The notes below the pieces were generated by a model. The model had not been told where the DNA came from, searched no databases, and worked only from the letters and a program-made list of their open reading frames with translations. Position numbers and translations under genes: made by a program. Positions 18,099-28,186 of a stretch of DNA of 64,000 bases are shown piece after piece. The DNA is from Pedobacter chitinilyticus (GTDB lineage Bacteria > Bacteroidota > Bacteroidia > Sphingobacteriales > Sphingobacteriaceae), in NCBI RefSeq assembly GCF_003313385.1, contig NZ_QMHN01000005.1, forward strand, positions 207,084-271,083, written 5' to 3'. Numbering within the stretch: the first letter of the stretch is position 1; each line of letters begins with the position of its first letter.

Positions 18099-21000
18099 AT
18101 GCCTATGAAGATTTTTACCCAGATCAAGTTTTTTTTCTTGCTTTTTGTTTTGTTCGGTGCTTCCAAAGCACTGGCCCAGGTGACTATTACGCAGCCAACT
18201 GGCGGGCAGAATATTTCTGTAGAAAAATCAGTGGGAGGACCACTTGAGCAATTTACAGCGATTGGCGATATCGTCATTAGTGATAATGCTGCAACCAATT
18301 TCTCTACAGGAACTGATAGAAGAATAAGGTTAAATGCGCCAACGGGATGGCAGTTTGAAATAGGAACGGTTACCGTAAGCCATAGCGGACCAAGGATCAC
18401 GGCTTCATCGGTATTTGATAATGCCACGACTGGTTATTTGATTATCAGTTATACGGCAAATTCTGTAGCAACTGCAGGCAACTCCATTACCATTTCTGGT
18501 TTAAGAGTTAAATCTACTAGTAAAGCAGTAGGTACTGCGGGTAATATCGTCAGAGCAAACACTACCAATAGTGGAACGATTTCTGGCTTTGCCAATGGTG
18601 CATCTGTAGCAACATTATCAAGAGCTGCGGGACCTTTCACTTCATTGCAAGTATTGCTGCCTGGGCAGGCTAATTCACCAGGCTCAGCTACAGGGAAAAC
18701 GAACCCTACTACTGTTTCTACACCAACGGCAGGTGTAGCTACGCCTGTTACAGTAAATGCTGTAGATTATGCTTTTAATATTGTTACTTCAGCACCAGCT
18801 CATCAGATATCATTAACTACCAATAACCCCAATGCAACAATATCTGCACCAGTAACACTAACTGGGGGTACCGCAAGTTTTAATGCTTCCTTTTATAGCT
18901 ATAGCCCAACAACTACAACGTACTATACCGTAACAGCTAGTAATGACACAGACAACTCCATGGTTGCTAACACTAGTTCCAACATTAGGGTAATGGCAGG
19001 CGCTTTCACCAAGTTGTTGATGGTAATGCCAGGAGAAACCTATGCACCAGGAACAGCGACAGGTAAAACAGGTATTGCTACAGCTCCTATCATTAATGTA
19101 GCCTATACCGTGAATGTGTATGGGGTAGACCAATATTGGAATAGGGTGAGTAGTTCGACCAACACGATTGCAATTTCGGCAACAGGTGTTACTAACTTTA
19201 CACCACCAGCAGCTTCGACACTTTCTACTACAGGTCCAAAAGCATTCAACTTGGTATTTAAAACGCTAGGCGAAACACCTGACGTTACGGCCACCAATAC
19301 TACAGATGGTACTAAAACAGCCTATACTCAATTGCTCCCAGCCGTAACGGTGGGACCATTTGTGAAACTACAAATATTACTTCCAGGAGAAACAGCTGCT
19401 CCTAACACTGCTTCGGGAAAAACAGGTACGCCCAATTCGCAAAATGTAGGGGTGCCTTTTAATGTAACGGTAAACGCGGTAGATGCTAATTGGAACCTAA
19501 TTTCTAGCGTAACAGATGAAGTGGCCATTACCAACGCACTGGCTGCTGATGCTGCTACATCGGCATTACCTGTTAATGCGAACTTAGTAGCAGGTACAGG
19601 AACATTTAGCGTAACGTTAAGAAGATCGGCAACTAATCATCAGTTGGTGGCTTCAAATGTTACCCTACCTTCTATTTTATCAAGTAATAGTGCTAGTTTA
19701 ACCGTCATTAGAGGAGCCTTTGCAAAGCTGTTAATTACTTTGCCTGGTGAAACGTATGCCCCAGGAACAGCCACAGGTAGAACTGGAACAGCAACGCCAT
19801 ATCCTGCTACGGGTACGGGTTTGTCGGTAACTGTTAGAGCAGTTGATGCTTACTGGAATTTTGTAAATACAGTAACTGACGTAGTGAATTTAACCACTAC
19901 CGATCCAACAGGTACATTTACTAGTAACAATATTGCATTATCGGCAGGGACCAGAAATTTCACGGCAAGATTAAGAACCGCGGGAAGTCTTCATACCATT
20001 ACTGTGAGTGACGTTACCGATAATACCAAAACAGCTAATACCACCGATCCAATTACGATTACGGCCGGAGCATTTACCAAATTGGTATTGATACTGCCAG
20101 GAGAAACTTCAGTGGAAGGAATTGCAGCGGGTAAAACAGGTGCACCAAGCAGTCAAGTAGCAGGACAACCTTTCAGCATCTTTGTAAAGGCTGCGGATGC
20201 TTATGGAAATACGGTGACTACTGTTAATGATGTAGTTACTTTTACGGCGACCAGTGACATTTACGCGCAATTACCACCAAATATTGCTTTAACTAACGGT
20301 ATCTTAAATTCATTTGCAACTTATCGTATTGGAAGCACTGCTAACAACAGAAGGCTGACGGTATCAGACGTAACTGATAATACCAAGACAGCTAGCCAAA
20401 GTCCAACATTTGTGGTGAATATAGGTGCTTATGCGGGCTTATTAATTGTGCTTCCAGGTGAAACATATGCTGCAGGATCTCCTAACGGTAAAACAGGTAC
20501 ACCCGCTAACCAAGCCATTGGTACTGCCTTTAATATTGCAGTAAGGGCGGTAGATATTGCGTGGAACACCATTACTGGCGTTACAGATCAAGTAGCAATT
20601 ACTTCCAATGATCCTTCGGCAGCTTTACCTGCAAATCCAGCTTTAGTAAACGGCGCAAATACTGCTATTCCGGTGACATTAAATTCTGCCAGTGTGTCCA
20701 CAACACTTACGGCCACTAATATTACTGATGGTACAAAAACACCTTACACTACTGGTAGTATTACAGTGGTAGGTGCAAGTGCTACCAACGATTACTTTAG
20801 AAGTGCAGTGTTGTTGGGAGATTGGAGTAACTCATCAAGTTGGGAAAGCTCTTCAAATAATACCACTTGGCAAGCTTCAACCAGAGTACCTACCACTACT
20901 TCAAGAGGTATTTTAATAAGAAACACACATGTTATCAATGTTACAGGTAACCTTAGTATCGACGATGTTTTGATAGAAGGTGGAGCACAGGTAAATATCA

Positions 21001-23504
21001 ATGGTGGTACATTAACCATTAATAATGGCGCAGCAGCAATTGACTTTAAAGTTGAAGGTGTTTTATTAAATAACGGACGCCCTATTGTCAATACAGCAGG
21101 AGTGCTACAAGTGGCTAACGGAGGTAAATATCAGCATCATTTCACTACAACCTCAGGAACTATCCCAACCTTTTTATGGGAAGATGGTTCTATTTGTGAA
21201 GTTTCTGGCTATACTACCTACGCCGGTTTAGTAGCAGGAAGCGCACAAACCTTTTCTAATTTTGTATGGAATGCAGCAGGTCAAACTTCTGCCAGCACAC
21301 CATCGCTAGACGACGCTTTCTCGGCAAATAACTTTACAATTACTTCTACTGGAGCTGGAGCTTTAAATATCGGCGTGGCTATTATCAATGGTAATTACAC
21401 CCAAACAGCTGGAATTTTAGCTATAGGCCAAAGCTTAAACGTAGCGGGTGATTTTGCTTTCAATGGCGGCATCTTTTCGCCTTCAGCAACTAGTATTATC
21501 ACTTTTGACGGAGCCTCTGCACAGAACCTATCAACAACCGCCACACTTTTATTTCCAGAGGTTATCTTTACCAATAATGGCACAAAGACAATGACTGCTG
21601 GTAATTTCGCAATTACCCCAACTGGAGTATTAACCTTAGACCCTGGAACTAATTTGAATGCAAACGGACATTTAACACTAATGTCAAGTGCTTCAAGTTC
21701 GGCAAGGGTTGCACCTATTCCTCCAAGCTCATCTATCACTGGAAACGTAAAAGTAGAAAGGTTCATTACTGGCGGAGATAAAACCATGTACAGAACCTAC
21801 AGGATGTTATCTTCCCCTATTTACGATAACGGAAATGCTTCTAACAGAACCTATAGCTACGTTCAGTTCATCAATAATATGATCATTACTGGTGTTGGTG
21901 GCGCTACCAATGGTTTCGATGCATCAACTTATAACTCTGCAAGCGCTTGGACGTATGATGCGGGCGCTTATGTCGCCTTGCCTAACATCAATACTTCACT
22001 TTCAGTAGGTAGAGGCGCTTACCTTTTCTATCGTGGCGATAGATCAAATGCAACAGATAAAATGACGTCTCCTTTTGTCGATCCAGAGAGTTTCGCCATG
22101 ACATTTGAAGGAACCTTAAACCAACAGGATGTAAATGTATCCCTTGCCAATGGATATAACCTGGTAGGTAATCCTTATGCGTCAAGCATCGACTGGAACT
22201 CGGCTGGCATTGTAAAAAGTAATCTACTTAACAATGTAATCAGAACGTGGAACCCTGCAACTAAAACCTACGCCACTTACGATGGTTCAGTCGGTGTTCC
22301 AGCGGGAGTCGGTAGTAATATCATCCCAGCAGGACAAGGCTTTTTTGTTCAGTCGGCAAATGCTTCAGGTAGTTTAACCTTTACCGAAGATGCTAAGATT
22401 GGTACTCAGGCACCAGCCTTATTATTATCTTCGCCAGCACAAGGAAGTTTAGCATTGCAAAAAGTAGCCGTAGGACCAAATCAAAATATCTTGGCTACAC
22501 CCCGTGCTGAATTAAGATTAGTACTTAAAAATCAAGGCAACCAATTTGAAGAAGAAACTGCTGTCCTGTTCCAATCAGGAAAAACGGCACAATACAATGC
22601 TTCAGAAGACGTTTCTTACATTAAAGATGCCGCAGAACAAAAGGTATTCTTATCTAGTTTCTCTAGCGATAACAGGAAACTAGTAATTAACTATATGCCT
22701 GAAATCAGCGAAAACGCTGTAGTTAAGCTCGACATTGATAAGCTAAATGGCAATGGTAATTACCAACTTCAAGTAAAATACAAAGATGTACCTACAGGTT
22801 ATTTGGTAAAACTGAATGATAACTTTTTGGGAACCTCGGCCAGCATTCCAAACGGCGGTACGCACACATTTAGTGTAGATGTGAACAATACGGCAAGTTT
22901 CGGAGCCGATAGATTTAGCGTATCTTTCGAAAACCCAACAACACTTCCGGTAACTTATGCCACTTTTAATGTAGCTAAAGTTAATCAAGGTGTAGCCGTT
23001 AAATGGAGTACATTGGTAGAAACGAACAACAGCAAATTTGTGGTAGAAAGAGCAGGCGACAATGGTAGTTATGTAAAACTGCATAACGAACCAGCCAAAG
23101 GCAATAACTCAAGCTACTCATTTATTGATAAAAACCCTTTAATTGGAAACAACTATTACAGATTGACACAGATTGATCATAATGGTACAGAAAACCCAAC
23201 AACACCGCAGGTAATCAATTACACAGGCGAAATTAATGGAACGCTTGACATAGTTGGTGTTTTCCCTAATCCAGTGGTTTCAACTTTTACCGTTAAGTAC
23301 AACGGTAGCCTAAAAGCTAATCAACAAACTTTAAAAATTGTAAATGCAACTGGACAAGTGTTGTTAAGCAAAACCATCGCTAAAACCGAATTATTAGAAG
23401 GTCAAGAGCTTGATATTGCTAACTATGCTTCAGGACTTTATATTATTGAAGTTTATGAAAATGGTAACCAACGTATTGGACAAACCAAATTGGTTAAGCA
23501 GTAA
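18099..23504 (+). CDS. Giant T9SS-exported surface protein with six Ig-like repeats
   Basis: 1801 residues with a signal peptide ending near ASKALAQ. After an N-terminal beta domain, six repeats of about 119 residues start near DNA positions 18628, 18998, 19351, 19711, 20067 and 20423. Each opens with a phrase such as GAFTKLLMVMPGETYAPGTA and later carries VNAVDxxWNxV and TVTASNxTDN. They look like bacterial Ig or invasin-type domains that would form a stalk. A beta-solenoid (about 910-1200) follows, then the module shared with the two upstream proteins (about 1215-1428; VERFITGG, YRTYRMLSSPIYDN, NLVGNPYASSIDWN). An Fn-like domain and a type A sorting domain close the protein (DIVGVFPNPVVSTFTVKYNG, YASGLYIIEVYENGNQ). 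A strong hairpin terminator follows at 23527. The protein probably acts as a long surface fibre; adhesion is inferred. Confidence 0.87.
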   Translation: MPMKIFTQIKFFFLLFVLFGASKALAQVTITQPTGGQNISVEKSVGGPLEQFTAIGDIVISDNAATNFSTGTDRRIRLNAPTGWQFEIGTVTVSHSGPRITASSVFDNATTGYLIISYTANSVATAGNSITISGLRVKSTSKAVGTAGNIVRANTTNSGTISGFANGASVATLSRAAGPFTSLQVLLPGQANSPGSATGKTNPTTVSTPTAGVATPVTVNAVDYAFNIVTSAPAHQISLTTNNPNATISAPVTLTGGTASFNASFYSYSPTTTTYYTVTASNDTDNSMVANTSSNIRVMAGAFTKLLMVMPGETYAPGTATGKTGIATAPIINVAYTVNVYGVDQYWNRVSSSTNTIAISATGVTNFTPPAASTLSTTGPKAFNLVFKTLGETPDVTATNTTDGTKTAYTQLLPAVTVGPFVKLQILLPGETAAPNTASGKTGTPNSQNVGVPFNVTVNAVDANWNLISSVTDEVAITNALAADAATSALPVNANLVAGTGTFSVTLRRSATNHQLVASNVTLPSILSSNSASLTVIRGAFAKLLITLPGETYAPGTATGRTGTATPYPATGTGLSVTVRAVDAYWNFVNTVTDVVNLTTTDPTGTFTSNNIALSAGTRNFTARLRTAGSLHTITVSDVTDNTKTANTTDPITITAGAFTKLVLILPGETSVEGIAAGKTGAPSSQVAGQPFSIFVKAADAYGNTVTTVNDVVTFTATSDIYAQLPPNIALTNGILNSFATYRIGSTANNRRLTVSDVTDNTKTASQSPTFVVNIGAYAGLLIVLPGETYAAGSPNGKTGTPANQAIGTAFNIAVRAVDIAWNTITGVTDQVAITSNDPSAALPANPALVNGANTAIPVTLNSASVSTTLTATNITDGTKTPYTTGSITVVGASATNDYFRSAVLLGDWSNSSSWESSSNNTTWQASTRVPTTTSRGILIRNTHVINVTGNLSIDDVLIEGGAQVNINGGTLTINNGAAAIDFKVEGVLLNNGRPIVNTAGVLQVANGGKYQHHFTTTSGTIPTFLWEDGSICEVSGYTTYAGLVAGSAQTFSNFVWNAAGQTSASTPSLDDAFSANNFTITSTGAGALNIGVAIINGNYTQTAGILAIGQSLNVAGDFAFNGGIFSPSATSIITFDGASAQNLSTTATLLFPEVIFTNNGTKTMTAGNFAITPTGVLTLDPGTNLNANGHLTLMSSASSSARVAPIPPSSSITGNVKVERFITGGDKTMYRTYRMLSSPIYDNGNASNRTYSYVQFINNMIITGVGGATNGFDASTYNSASAWTYDAGAYVALPNINTSLSVGRGAYLFYRGDRSNATDKMTSPFVDPESFAMTFEGTLNQQDVNVSLANGYNLVGNPYASSIDWNSAGIVKSNLLNNVIRTWNPATKTYATYDGSVGVPAGVGSNIIPAGQGFFVQSANASGSLTFTEDAKIGTQAPALLLSSPAQGSLALQKVAVGPNQNILATPRAELRLVLKNQGNQFEEETAVLFQSGKTAQYNASEDVSYIKDAAEQKVFLSSFSSDNRKLVINYMPEISENAVVKLDIDKLNGNGNYQLQVKYKDVPTGYLVKLNDNFLGTSASIPNGGTHTFSVDVNNTASFGADRFSVSFENPTTLPVTYATFNVAKVNQGVAVKWSTLVETNNSKFVVERAGDNGSYVKLHNEPAKGNNSSYSFIDKNPLIGNNYYRLTQIDHNGTENPTTPQVINYTGEINGTLDIVGVFPNPVVSTFTVKYNGSLKANQQTLKIVNATGQVLLSKTIAKTELLEGQELDIANYASGLYIIEVYENGNQRIGQTKLVKQ

Positions 23505-23526
23505 ATAACTAAACCAAATACTAAGC

Positions 23527-23560
23527 AAAAGGGAATGTCGCACGGCATTCCCTTTTTATT
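23527..23560 (+). terminator. Rho-independent terminator of the giant T9SS gene
   Basis: AAAAGGGAATG pairs with CATTCCCTTTT across a loop of about 8 bases, followed by a T-rich tail. It lies 23 bases after the stop at 23504. Confidence 0.85.
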
Positions 23561-23577
23561 TTATCCGAGCTGTTTTG

Positions 23578-23684
23578 TTTTTTTGAAAAGCAAATGCCAT
23601 CGCTTCTATCAACGCAAGCCCTTCTTTCCACTTTATCTTTTGCCGCTACGCTAGCAAAAGGATGCCGCTGCAATAAGGTTTAAT
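23578..23684 (-). repeat. Dispersed stem-loop element, copy D (minus strand)
   Basis: Read on the minus strand it opens with ATTGCAGCGGCATCCTTTTG. A stem CTTTTGC/GCAAAAG follows (plus-strand 23654-23660 and 23637-23643), then AAAGTGGAAAGAAGGGCT, and it ends ATTTGCTTTTCAAAAAAA. Box order and spacing match copies A, B and C. It sits between two convergent terminators. Confidence 0.75.
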
Positions 23685-23688
23685 AAAC

Positions 23689-23734
23689 AAAAAGCACTGC
23701 ATTTAGGCCACATTAACCTTATGCAGTGCTTTTC
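23689..23734 (-). terminator. Terminator of the minus-strand subtilase gene
   Basis: AAAAGCACTGCAT and ATGCAGTGCTTTT form a 13-bp stem with an 18-base loop. A/T runs on both sides make it potentially bidirectional. It lies about 40 bases past the stop of the gene ending at 23775. Confidence 0.85.
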
Positions 23735-23774
23735 GCGAAATAGAGGCTTATTGTTGGGGTCGTTTGCTGTTCAA

Positions 23775-26700
23775 TTATATCACAATGATCTTTTCCGAAT
23801 AAATTTGATCTCCCACCTTTATGCTCAAAACGTAAGTGCCCGAAGCCAATTTCGAAATATCTATTTGGTCAATCATCGTACCTGTACGTACACCCTTACT
23901 TTGCTCATATACCTTTTGTCCAATAATATTGGCAATGCTTACCGTTACCGTTTTTGCCTCGGGCACCTCAAAAGCTACCGTTAAATTTTTAGATGCAGGA
24001 ACAGGAAATACCTTCAACTTAATTTCGTTGTCGTTCTTGTCATTTGGCAGGTATACCACCTCACTTGAAAAGGAATTACAGCTACTACCAAAGCCTACAG
24101 AAACCTGATATTTACCTGGGATGGTTGGTTGATAAGTTTGCGAAGTAGCGCCTTCAATCTTAACGCCGTTTAAGTACCATTGATTACCAGTAGCAACACT
24201 TGAAACCAAGTTGTTTCCATTTTGAGTAATGCCCACGGTACTTAATGGCACTTCAGTTCTTCCACTTGAAAGACAACCGAAAGCCTTAATTTTAAGATCA
24301 TAGAAATAATAATAAAAAGCAGACGGACCAGTAGCATCATTCCCAATGATATTGAATACATCAAGTTGAGAACTTTGTGGGTAAATAGAACGAGGTACGG
24401 TATTATTCCTGAAAATGGTAGCATCATCTTCGTAATCGGTATGAATACTGTAATTACCAGCCGTTGGAAATTTAAGGTTCAGCGTATAAACCTGACCTTG
24501 GTCTGTTAAGTCATCATCAGCATTTCCAACCACAGGAGTACTTCTAGTAGCGGTTACTTTAATTGTGCTACTTGATATTTCCATCCCCTGGCTATTTTTA
24601 ACATAAAACCTTATCGTTCCAGAATGACCAATATACAAACGGGCACTTTCTAAAACAGCTGGCGCAAAGGTACGTACAAGCACACCTCCACTGGTTTGCA
24701 GGTAGCTGCCTCCCCCTAACCTAGTTTCATACTTGTTTTTAGGGCCAAAAGTGCTGGTATACTCATTTAAGCCCGCATAAAACTTGCCGTTATTTGGAAC
24801 AGTAGCGGTACTAATTTCATTGCCATAAGCAAACGGTGTAGTTTCGGTAGCATCTTTATACCAATAAATAATGCCATCGCCATTACCCTTCAATTGATAC
24901 TGTTTGCTGTCATCACAATAAAATGCAGTCTGACTGGTTACTGTAGGAGGTAAGCCAATTTGCTCAATTCTGCTCGTTTCATCATTCGTAGCAATAGGAT
25001 CAGTACTCAAATTGGTTTTAGCGGTAACCGTATAAGTTTTTCCATTCTGTGCAGCATAAAATCCTGGTAGTGTAAATTCCCTTTCTTCCGAAGGTTTTAT
25101 GGTATTTAAGAAAGTGCCATTTAGTGTAGCCACCGTGGTACTACCTTCTTTAACCGTAACCGTAACTGGAATGTTCGAAATGTTCTGTGTGCCAAAGTTG
25201 CGAATCACTACGCTAACCATTTGCTGTGGATTAGCACAATTGCTGAATGATTCTCTGATGGCGGTAACACCAACGTCGGTAGTTAAATTAAGAAACTTTA
25301 CCCTATAATCCTGCGTTTCACCTTTGGCGTAATTGCCACAAGCTAAAACAGTAGCCACATCGTTAGTTTCGCTAAGCACCACTCTTAGTAACGAAAAGTT
25401 ATTGACGTTCACTGTAGAAGGAACGGTAATGTTTGCAGTGAATACGCCGGTGGCATTGATCACATTGCTGGTAGCCACCAGTTCATTTGCGTCATTAAAA
25501 TCGCCATCGCTATTCCAGTCGATAAAAACCTTGGCAACTTTGTTGAAATTAGCGCCACAAGTACCTAGAGAAATGTTTAATGGATAAGTTTTAGCCTTTT
25601 CCAGCTCAATCGTTTGTTGGGTGAAATCCTGGTAAGAAGTACATCCTGCCGATGCGGTATAATTGATATTGGCAAAACTAAGGCTATTTATTTTCGAATC
25701 GTTAGATAATGAAGGACTTGAAGCGCAATATGGATTGCCGCCAATACCTGTTACCACTACCGAGTATGCTTGCGAGCCTCTTTGTAAAGTTCCTTTGTGG
25801 TTAATGGTGATGCTGTAGGTTTTGCCAGGAACAGCATTGGCGATATAAACCTGCTCTACATTATCTCTAAAATTATCACCTTTTGTAGCCGCCGCCGATG
25901 GGTTTGCAGGATTTAAAATCCAAGGGAAAAAGGTTCCTGCTCCAGCACTTGCCCTCATATCCAAGTCGTTGACTAACCTCAATGTAGAGTTGTTCAAAGC
26001 ATTAGCCACAGGAATAACTTCAATTTCAGGATCGGTCCAGCAAATCGTTGCAATAATTGGCCCGTCGCCAGAAGCCACTACATTGAAAGTTTCGGTACCT
26101 CCTTGAGCTAATACACGTTCTGCTATTAAACTCTTGGTACCGTTGTTTAAGATCGCTTTTGCAGCATTCTCAGTATTCATTAAACCCCAGCCAAAAATAT
26201 AATCTGGACCAGGTGCAGCACCCGCCTCACTTGCTGTGCCTATGGTTAAACCCTTTAAGGTTGAAGCACGCATAAAAGCACTATTTTTTTGGTTATAAAG
26301 CTCTTGCAGCAACACTAAAGAGCCTGTTACACTTGGTGCCGACATTGAGGTACCTGAATAGGTAGTATACGCTTGAGGACTGGCATTACTGGTAGAAGTA
26401 ACACTTACGCCATCAGCAGCAATATCAGGTTTAATCCGTCCATCGTCTGTTGGGCCCCATGCACTAAAAGAAGAAATAGTGATATCACTTGGTGTTACCG
26501 TTCCAAAAGGCAATGGATTTACAGCAGCCACGGTCATTACGTTTTTAGCAACAGAGTAGGTGCCTAATATGTCATAGCCATCATTACTGGAAATTCCTTC
26601 TGGACGTGGACCTGCATTGACCAAGCTACCCGTTGCGTTAAATCTGTAATAGGTAGTTCCAACAGGAGGACCATTATCATTGCGATAATTTCCAGCCGAT

Positions 26701-27509
26701 TTAACAGGTAAATAGAAAGGGGCATTGTAACAAATCCTGTCCCATTCTTTGGCATCACTATCATAGTATCCAAATTTGTAATCTTCAGTTGCTCCTGCCT
26801 GGCCTCTAAACTCCCATCGGTTTGGAATTGCACTCGTATTTTCATACCAACCTGCTATTGCACCATAGGAATGGTTGGATAGCAATAAAGAAGCCGCATA
26901 GTTGGACATCTCTGAATTGTCATTGTTAAAATCGAAAGAAAGAAGCTTAGGTAACCCAAATGCCATCCCCTTTGCATTTGGATTTTTACCCGTTGCCATA
27001 ATCGTTCCCGCAACATGGGTGGCATGAGTAGAACTGCCACTAACACCATCTTTTACTTCTACTCTGTTAGGTTCAAACTCGGTATGTGAAATTAAAACAG
27101 CCCCACCATCCCAAATGGCAACCTTGTTCATTGGCATGGTGCTTCCACTCAAATTAAGTCCCAAAGAACCGCCTGTATAAAGTCTGTTGGTGTTAATGGT
27201 TGCTGCAGAAATAGAATTGTTTTCGGTGATTTTATATAACGGCATGCCAAAATCATCCACGCCGTGAAGTGTAAATACCTTTCCTTCTTTGGTAATCCCA
27301 AAGGTTTCCCAGCCTTTTTCTAAGGCTAAAGAAAATGCTTTGGTTAACTTTGTGTTTTCTATTTTCTCTAGAGCAAGAGAATTTTCCTTTAAAAATGCGG
27401 TATTGGTTTGGTTTCGCTGATCAGCTTGAGCGTATAAATGAAAAGGTAAATAGCATAAGATACTAGTATAGACAAAGAGCGACAATCCTATTTTAAGGTT
27501 GCGGGGCAT
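23775..27509 (-). CDS. T9SS-sorted subtilisin-like serine peptidase (S8)
   Basis: 1244 residues. Signal peptide ending near FHLYAQ. The S8 domain spans about 105-450: Asp134 in KVAIWDGG, a His motif THATHVAG with the likely catalytic His162, a SAGN block, and Ser388 in YSGTSMSAP. The His motif reads HATH where most subtilases have HGTH. After a beta sandwich (about 455-600) comes a GEVED-type domain (KVFIDWNSDGDFNDANELV). A CARDB-like domain (VVIRNFGTQNISNIPVTVTV), more beta domains and a type A T9SS sorting domain follow (LKVFPVPASKNLTVAFEV, KLASGTYVLSIKVGD). It is an extracellular protease delivered to the surface or medium by T9SS. It is transcribed towards the giant T9SS gene and diverges from the small lipoprotein gene at 27567. 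Confidence 0.92.
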   Translation of the reverse strand: MPRNLKIGLSLFVYTSILCYLPFHLYAQADQRNQTNTAFLKENSLALEKIENTKLTKAFSLALEKGWETFGITKEGKVFTLHGVDDFGMPLYKITENNSISAATINTNRLYTGGSLGLNLSGSTMPMNKVAIWDGGAVLISHTEFEPNRVEVKDGVSGSSTHATHVAGTIMATGKNPNAKGMAFGLPKLLSFDFNNDNSEMSNYAASLLLSNHSYGAIAGWYENTSAIPNRWEFRGQAGATEDYKFGYYDSDAKEWDRICYNAPFYLPVKSAGNYRNDNGPPVGTTYYRFNATGSLVNAGPRPEGISSNDGYDILGTYSVAKNVMTVAAVNPLPFGTVTPSDITISSFSAWGPTDDGRIKPDIAADGVSVTSTSNASPQAYTTYSGTSMSAPSVTGSLVLLQELYNQKNSAFMRASTLKGLTIGTASEAGAAPGPDYIFGWGLMNTENAAKAILNNGTKSLIAERVLAQGGTETFNVVASGDGPIIATICWTDPEIEVIPVANALNNSTLRLVNDLDMRASAGAGTFFPWILNPANPSAAATKGDNFRDNVEQVYIANAVPGKTYSITINHKGTLQRGSQAYSVVVTGIGGNPYCASSPSLSNDSKINSLSFANINYTASAGCTSYQDFTQQTIELEKAKTYPLNISLGTCGANFNKVAKVFIDWNSDGDFNDANELVATSNVINATGVFTANITVPSTVNVNNFSLLRVVLSETNDVATVLACGNYAKGETQDYRVKFLNLTTDVGVTAIRESFSNCANPQQMVSVVIRNFGTQNISNIPVTVTVKEGSTTVATLNGTFLNTIKPSEEREFTLPGFYAAQNGKTYTVTAKTNLSTDPIATNDETSRIEQIGLPPTVTSQTAFYCDDSKQYQLKGNGDGIIYWYKDATETTPFAYGNEISTATVPNNGKFYAGLNEYTSTFGPKNKYETRLGGGSYLQTSGGVLVRTFAPAVLESARLYIGHSGTIRFYVKNSQGMEISSSTIKVTATRSTPVVGNADDDLTDQGQVYTLNLKFPTAGNYSIHTDYEDDATIFRNNTVPRSIYPQSSQLDVFNIIGNDATGPSAFYYYFYDLKIKAFGCLSSGRTEVPLSTVGITQNGNNLVSSVATGNQWYLNGVKIEGATSQTYQPTIPGKYQVSVGFGSSCNSFSSEVVYLPNDKNDNEIKLKVFPVPASKNLTVAFEVPEAKTVTVSIANIIGQKVYEQSKGVRTGTMIDQIDISKLASGTYVLSIKVGDQIYSEKIIVI

Positions 27510-27566
27510 AATTTTATTAAATCTAAATAAATGATTATTTTAAGGCACAATTTTAAGCATAATTAG

Positions 27567-28031
27567 ATGACTTCCATTAAAAATATAGCAATTTTATGTT
27601 TAGCACTTTTATTTGTGAGTTGTACATTGCGAAACAATGGCAAAATGAGCATTAAGCAAGGCGTATATGGTAACGTTTACTGGTTGCAAGGCAACATGAT
27701 GCCATCGCCAGATGCGCCCAGAGCCAACAATGGGAGTCCTATTGAAAGGCAAATCAATATTTATAAGATCACCACATTTAAGGACGTAGAAGGGCAGGCA
27801 CCTTTATTCACTAAAATTAGCACTCAATTGGTTAAAACTGTAAAATCTAACTCCAATTGGTTGTATCAATGCGAATTGCCGCCAGGGAAATATTCAATTT
27901 TTACGGTAGAAGAAAGAAATAGTTATTTCGCTAATAATTTTAATGGTGACGGTGAGATTAACACCGTTGAAATTGTAGCTGGGCAAAAGGTTAAGCTTGA
28001 TATTAGTATCAATTATAAAGCAGCTTATTGA
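27567..28031 (+). CDS. Small lipoprotein of unknown function
   Basis: 154 residues. The N terminus is a lipoprotein signal (IAILCLALLFVSCTLRNNG, Cys near residue 19). The mature part looks like a single beta sandwich of the transthyretin/carboxypeptidase-regulatory kind: KQGVYGNVYWLQGNMMPS resembles the start of such domains, and LPPGKYSIFTVEERNSYFAN and VKLDISINYKAAY the later strands. The protein therefore probably sits in the outer membrane or periplasm. The start codon lies only 57 bases from the start of the divergent subtilase gene, so the two may share a control region. I do not recognise a specific family; function unknown. Confidence 0.7.
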   Translation: MTSIKNIAILCLALLFVSCTLRNNGKMSIKQGVYGNVYWLQGNMMPSPDAPRANNGSPIERQINIYKITTFKDVEGQAPLFTKISTQLVKTVKSNSNWLYQCELPPGKYSIFTVEERNSYFANNFNGDGEINTVEIVAGQKVKLDISINYKAAY

Positions 28032-28186
28032 AAATAAGTTTTGATTGCTGATAATAAACTGATTTTTAGAGTTGTAAAGAGTGACTTTTGTCAGAAAAAT
28101 TCTTTTTTTAGATTAAAAAAATCTATAATTGCAGACATATTTGTATCGATTACACTTAGTAGGCTAATCCATTAATTATAGTATTT

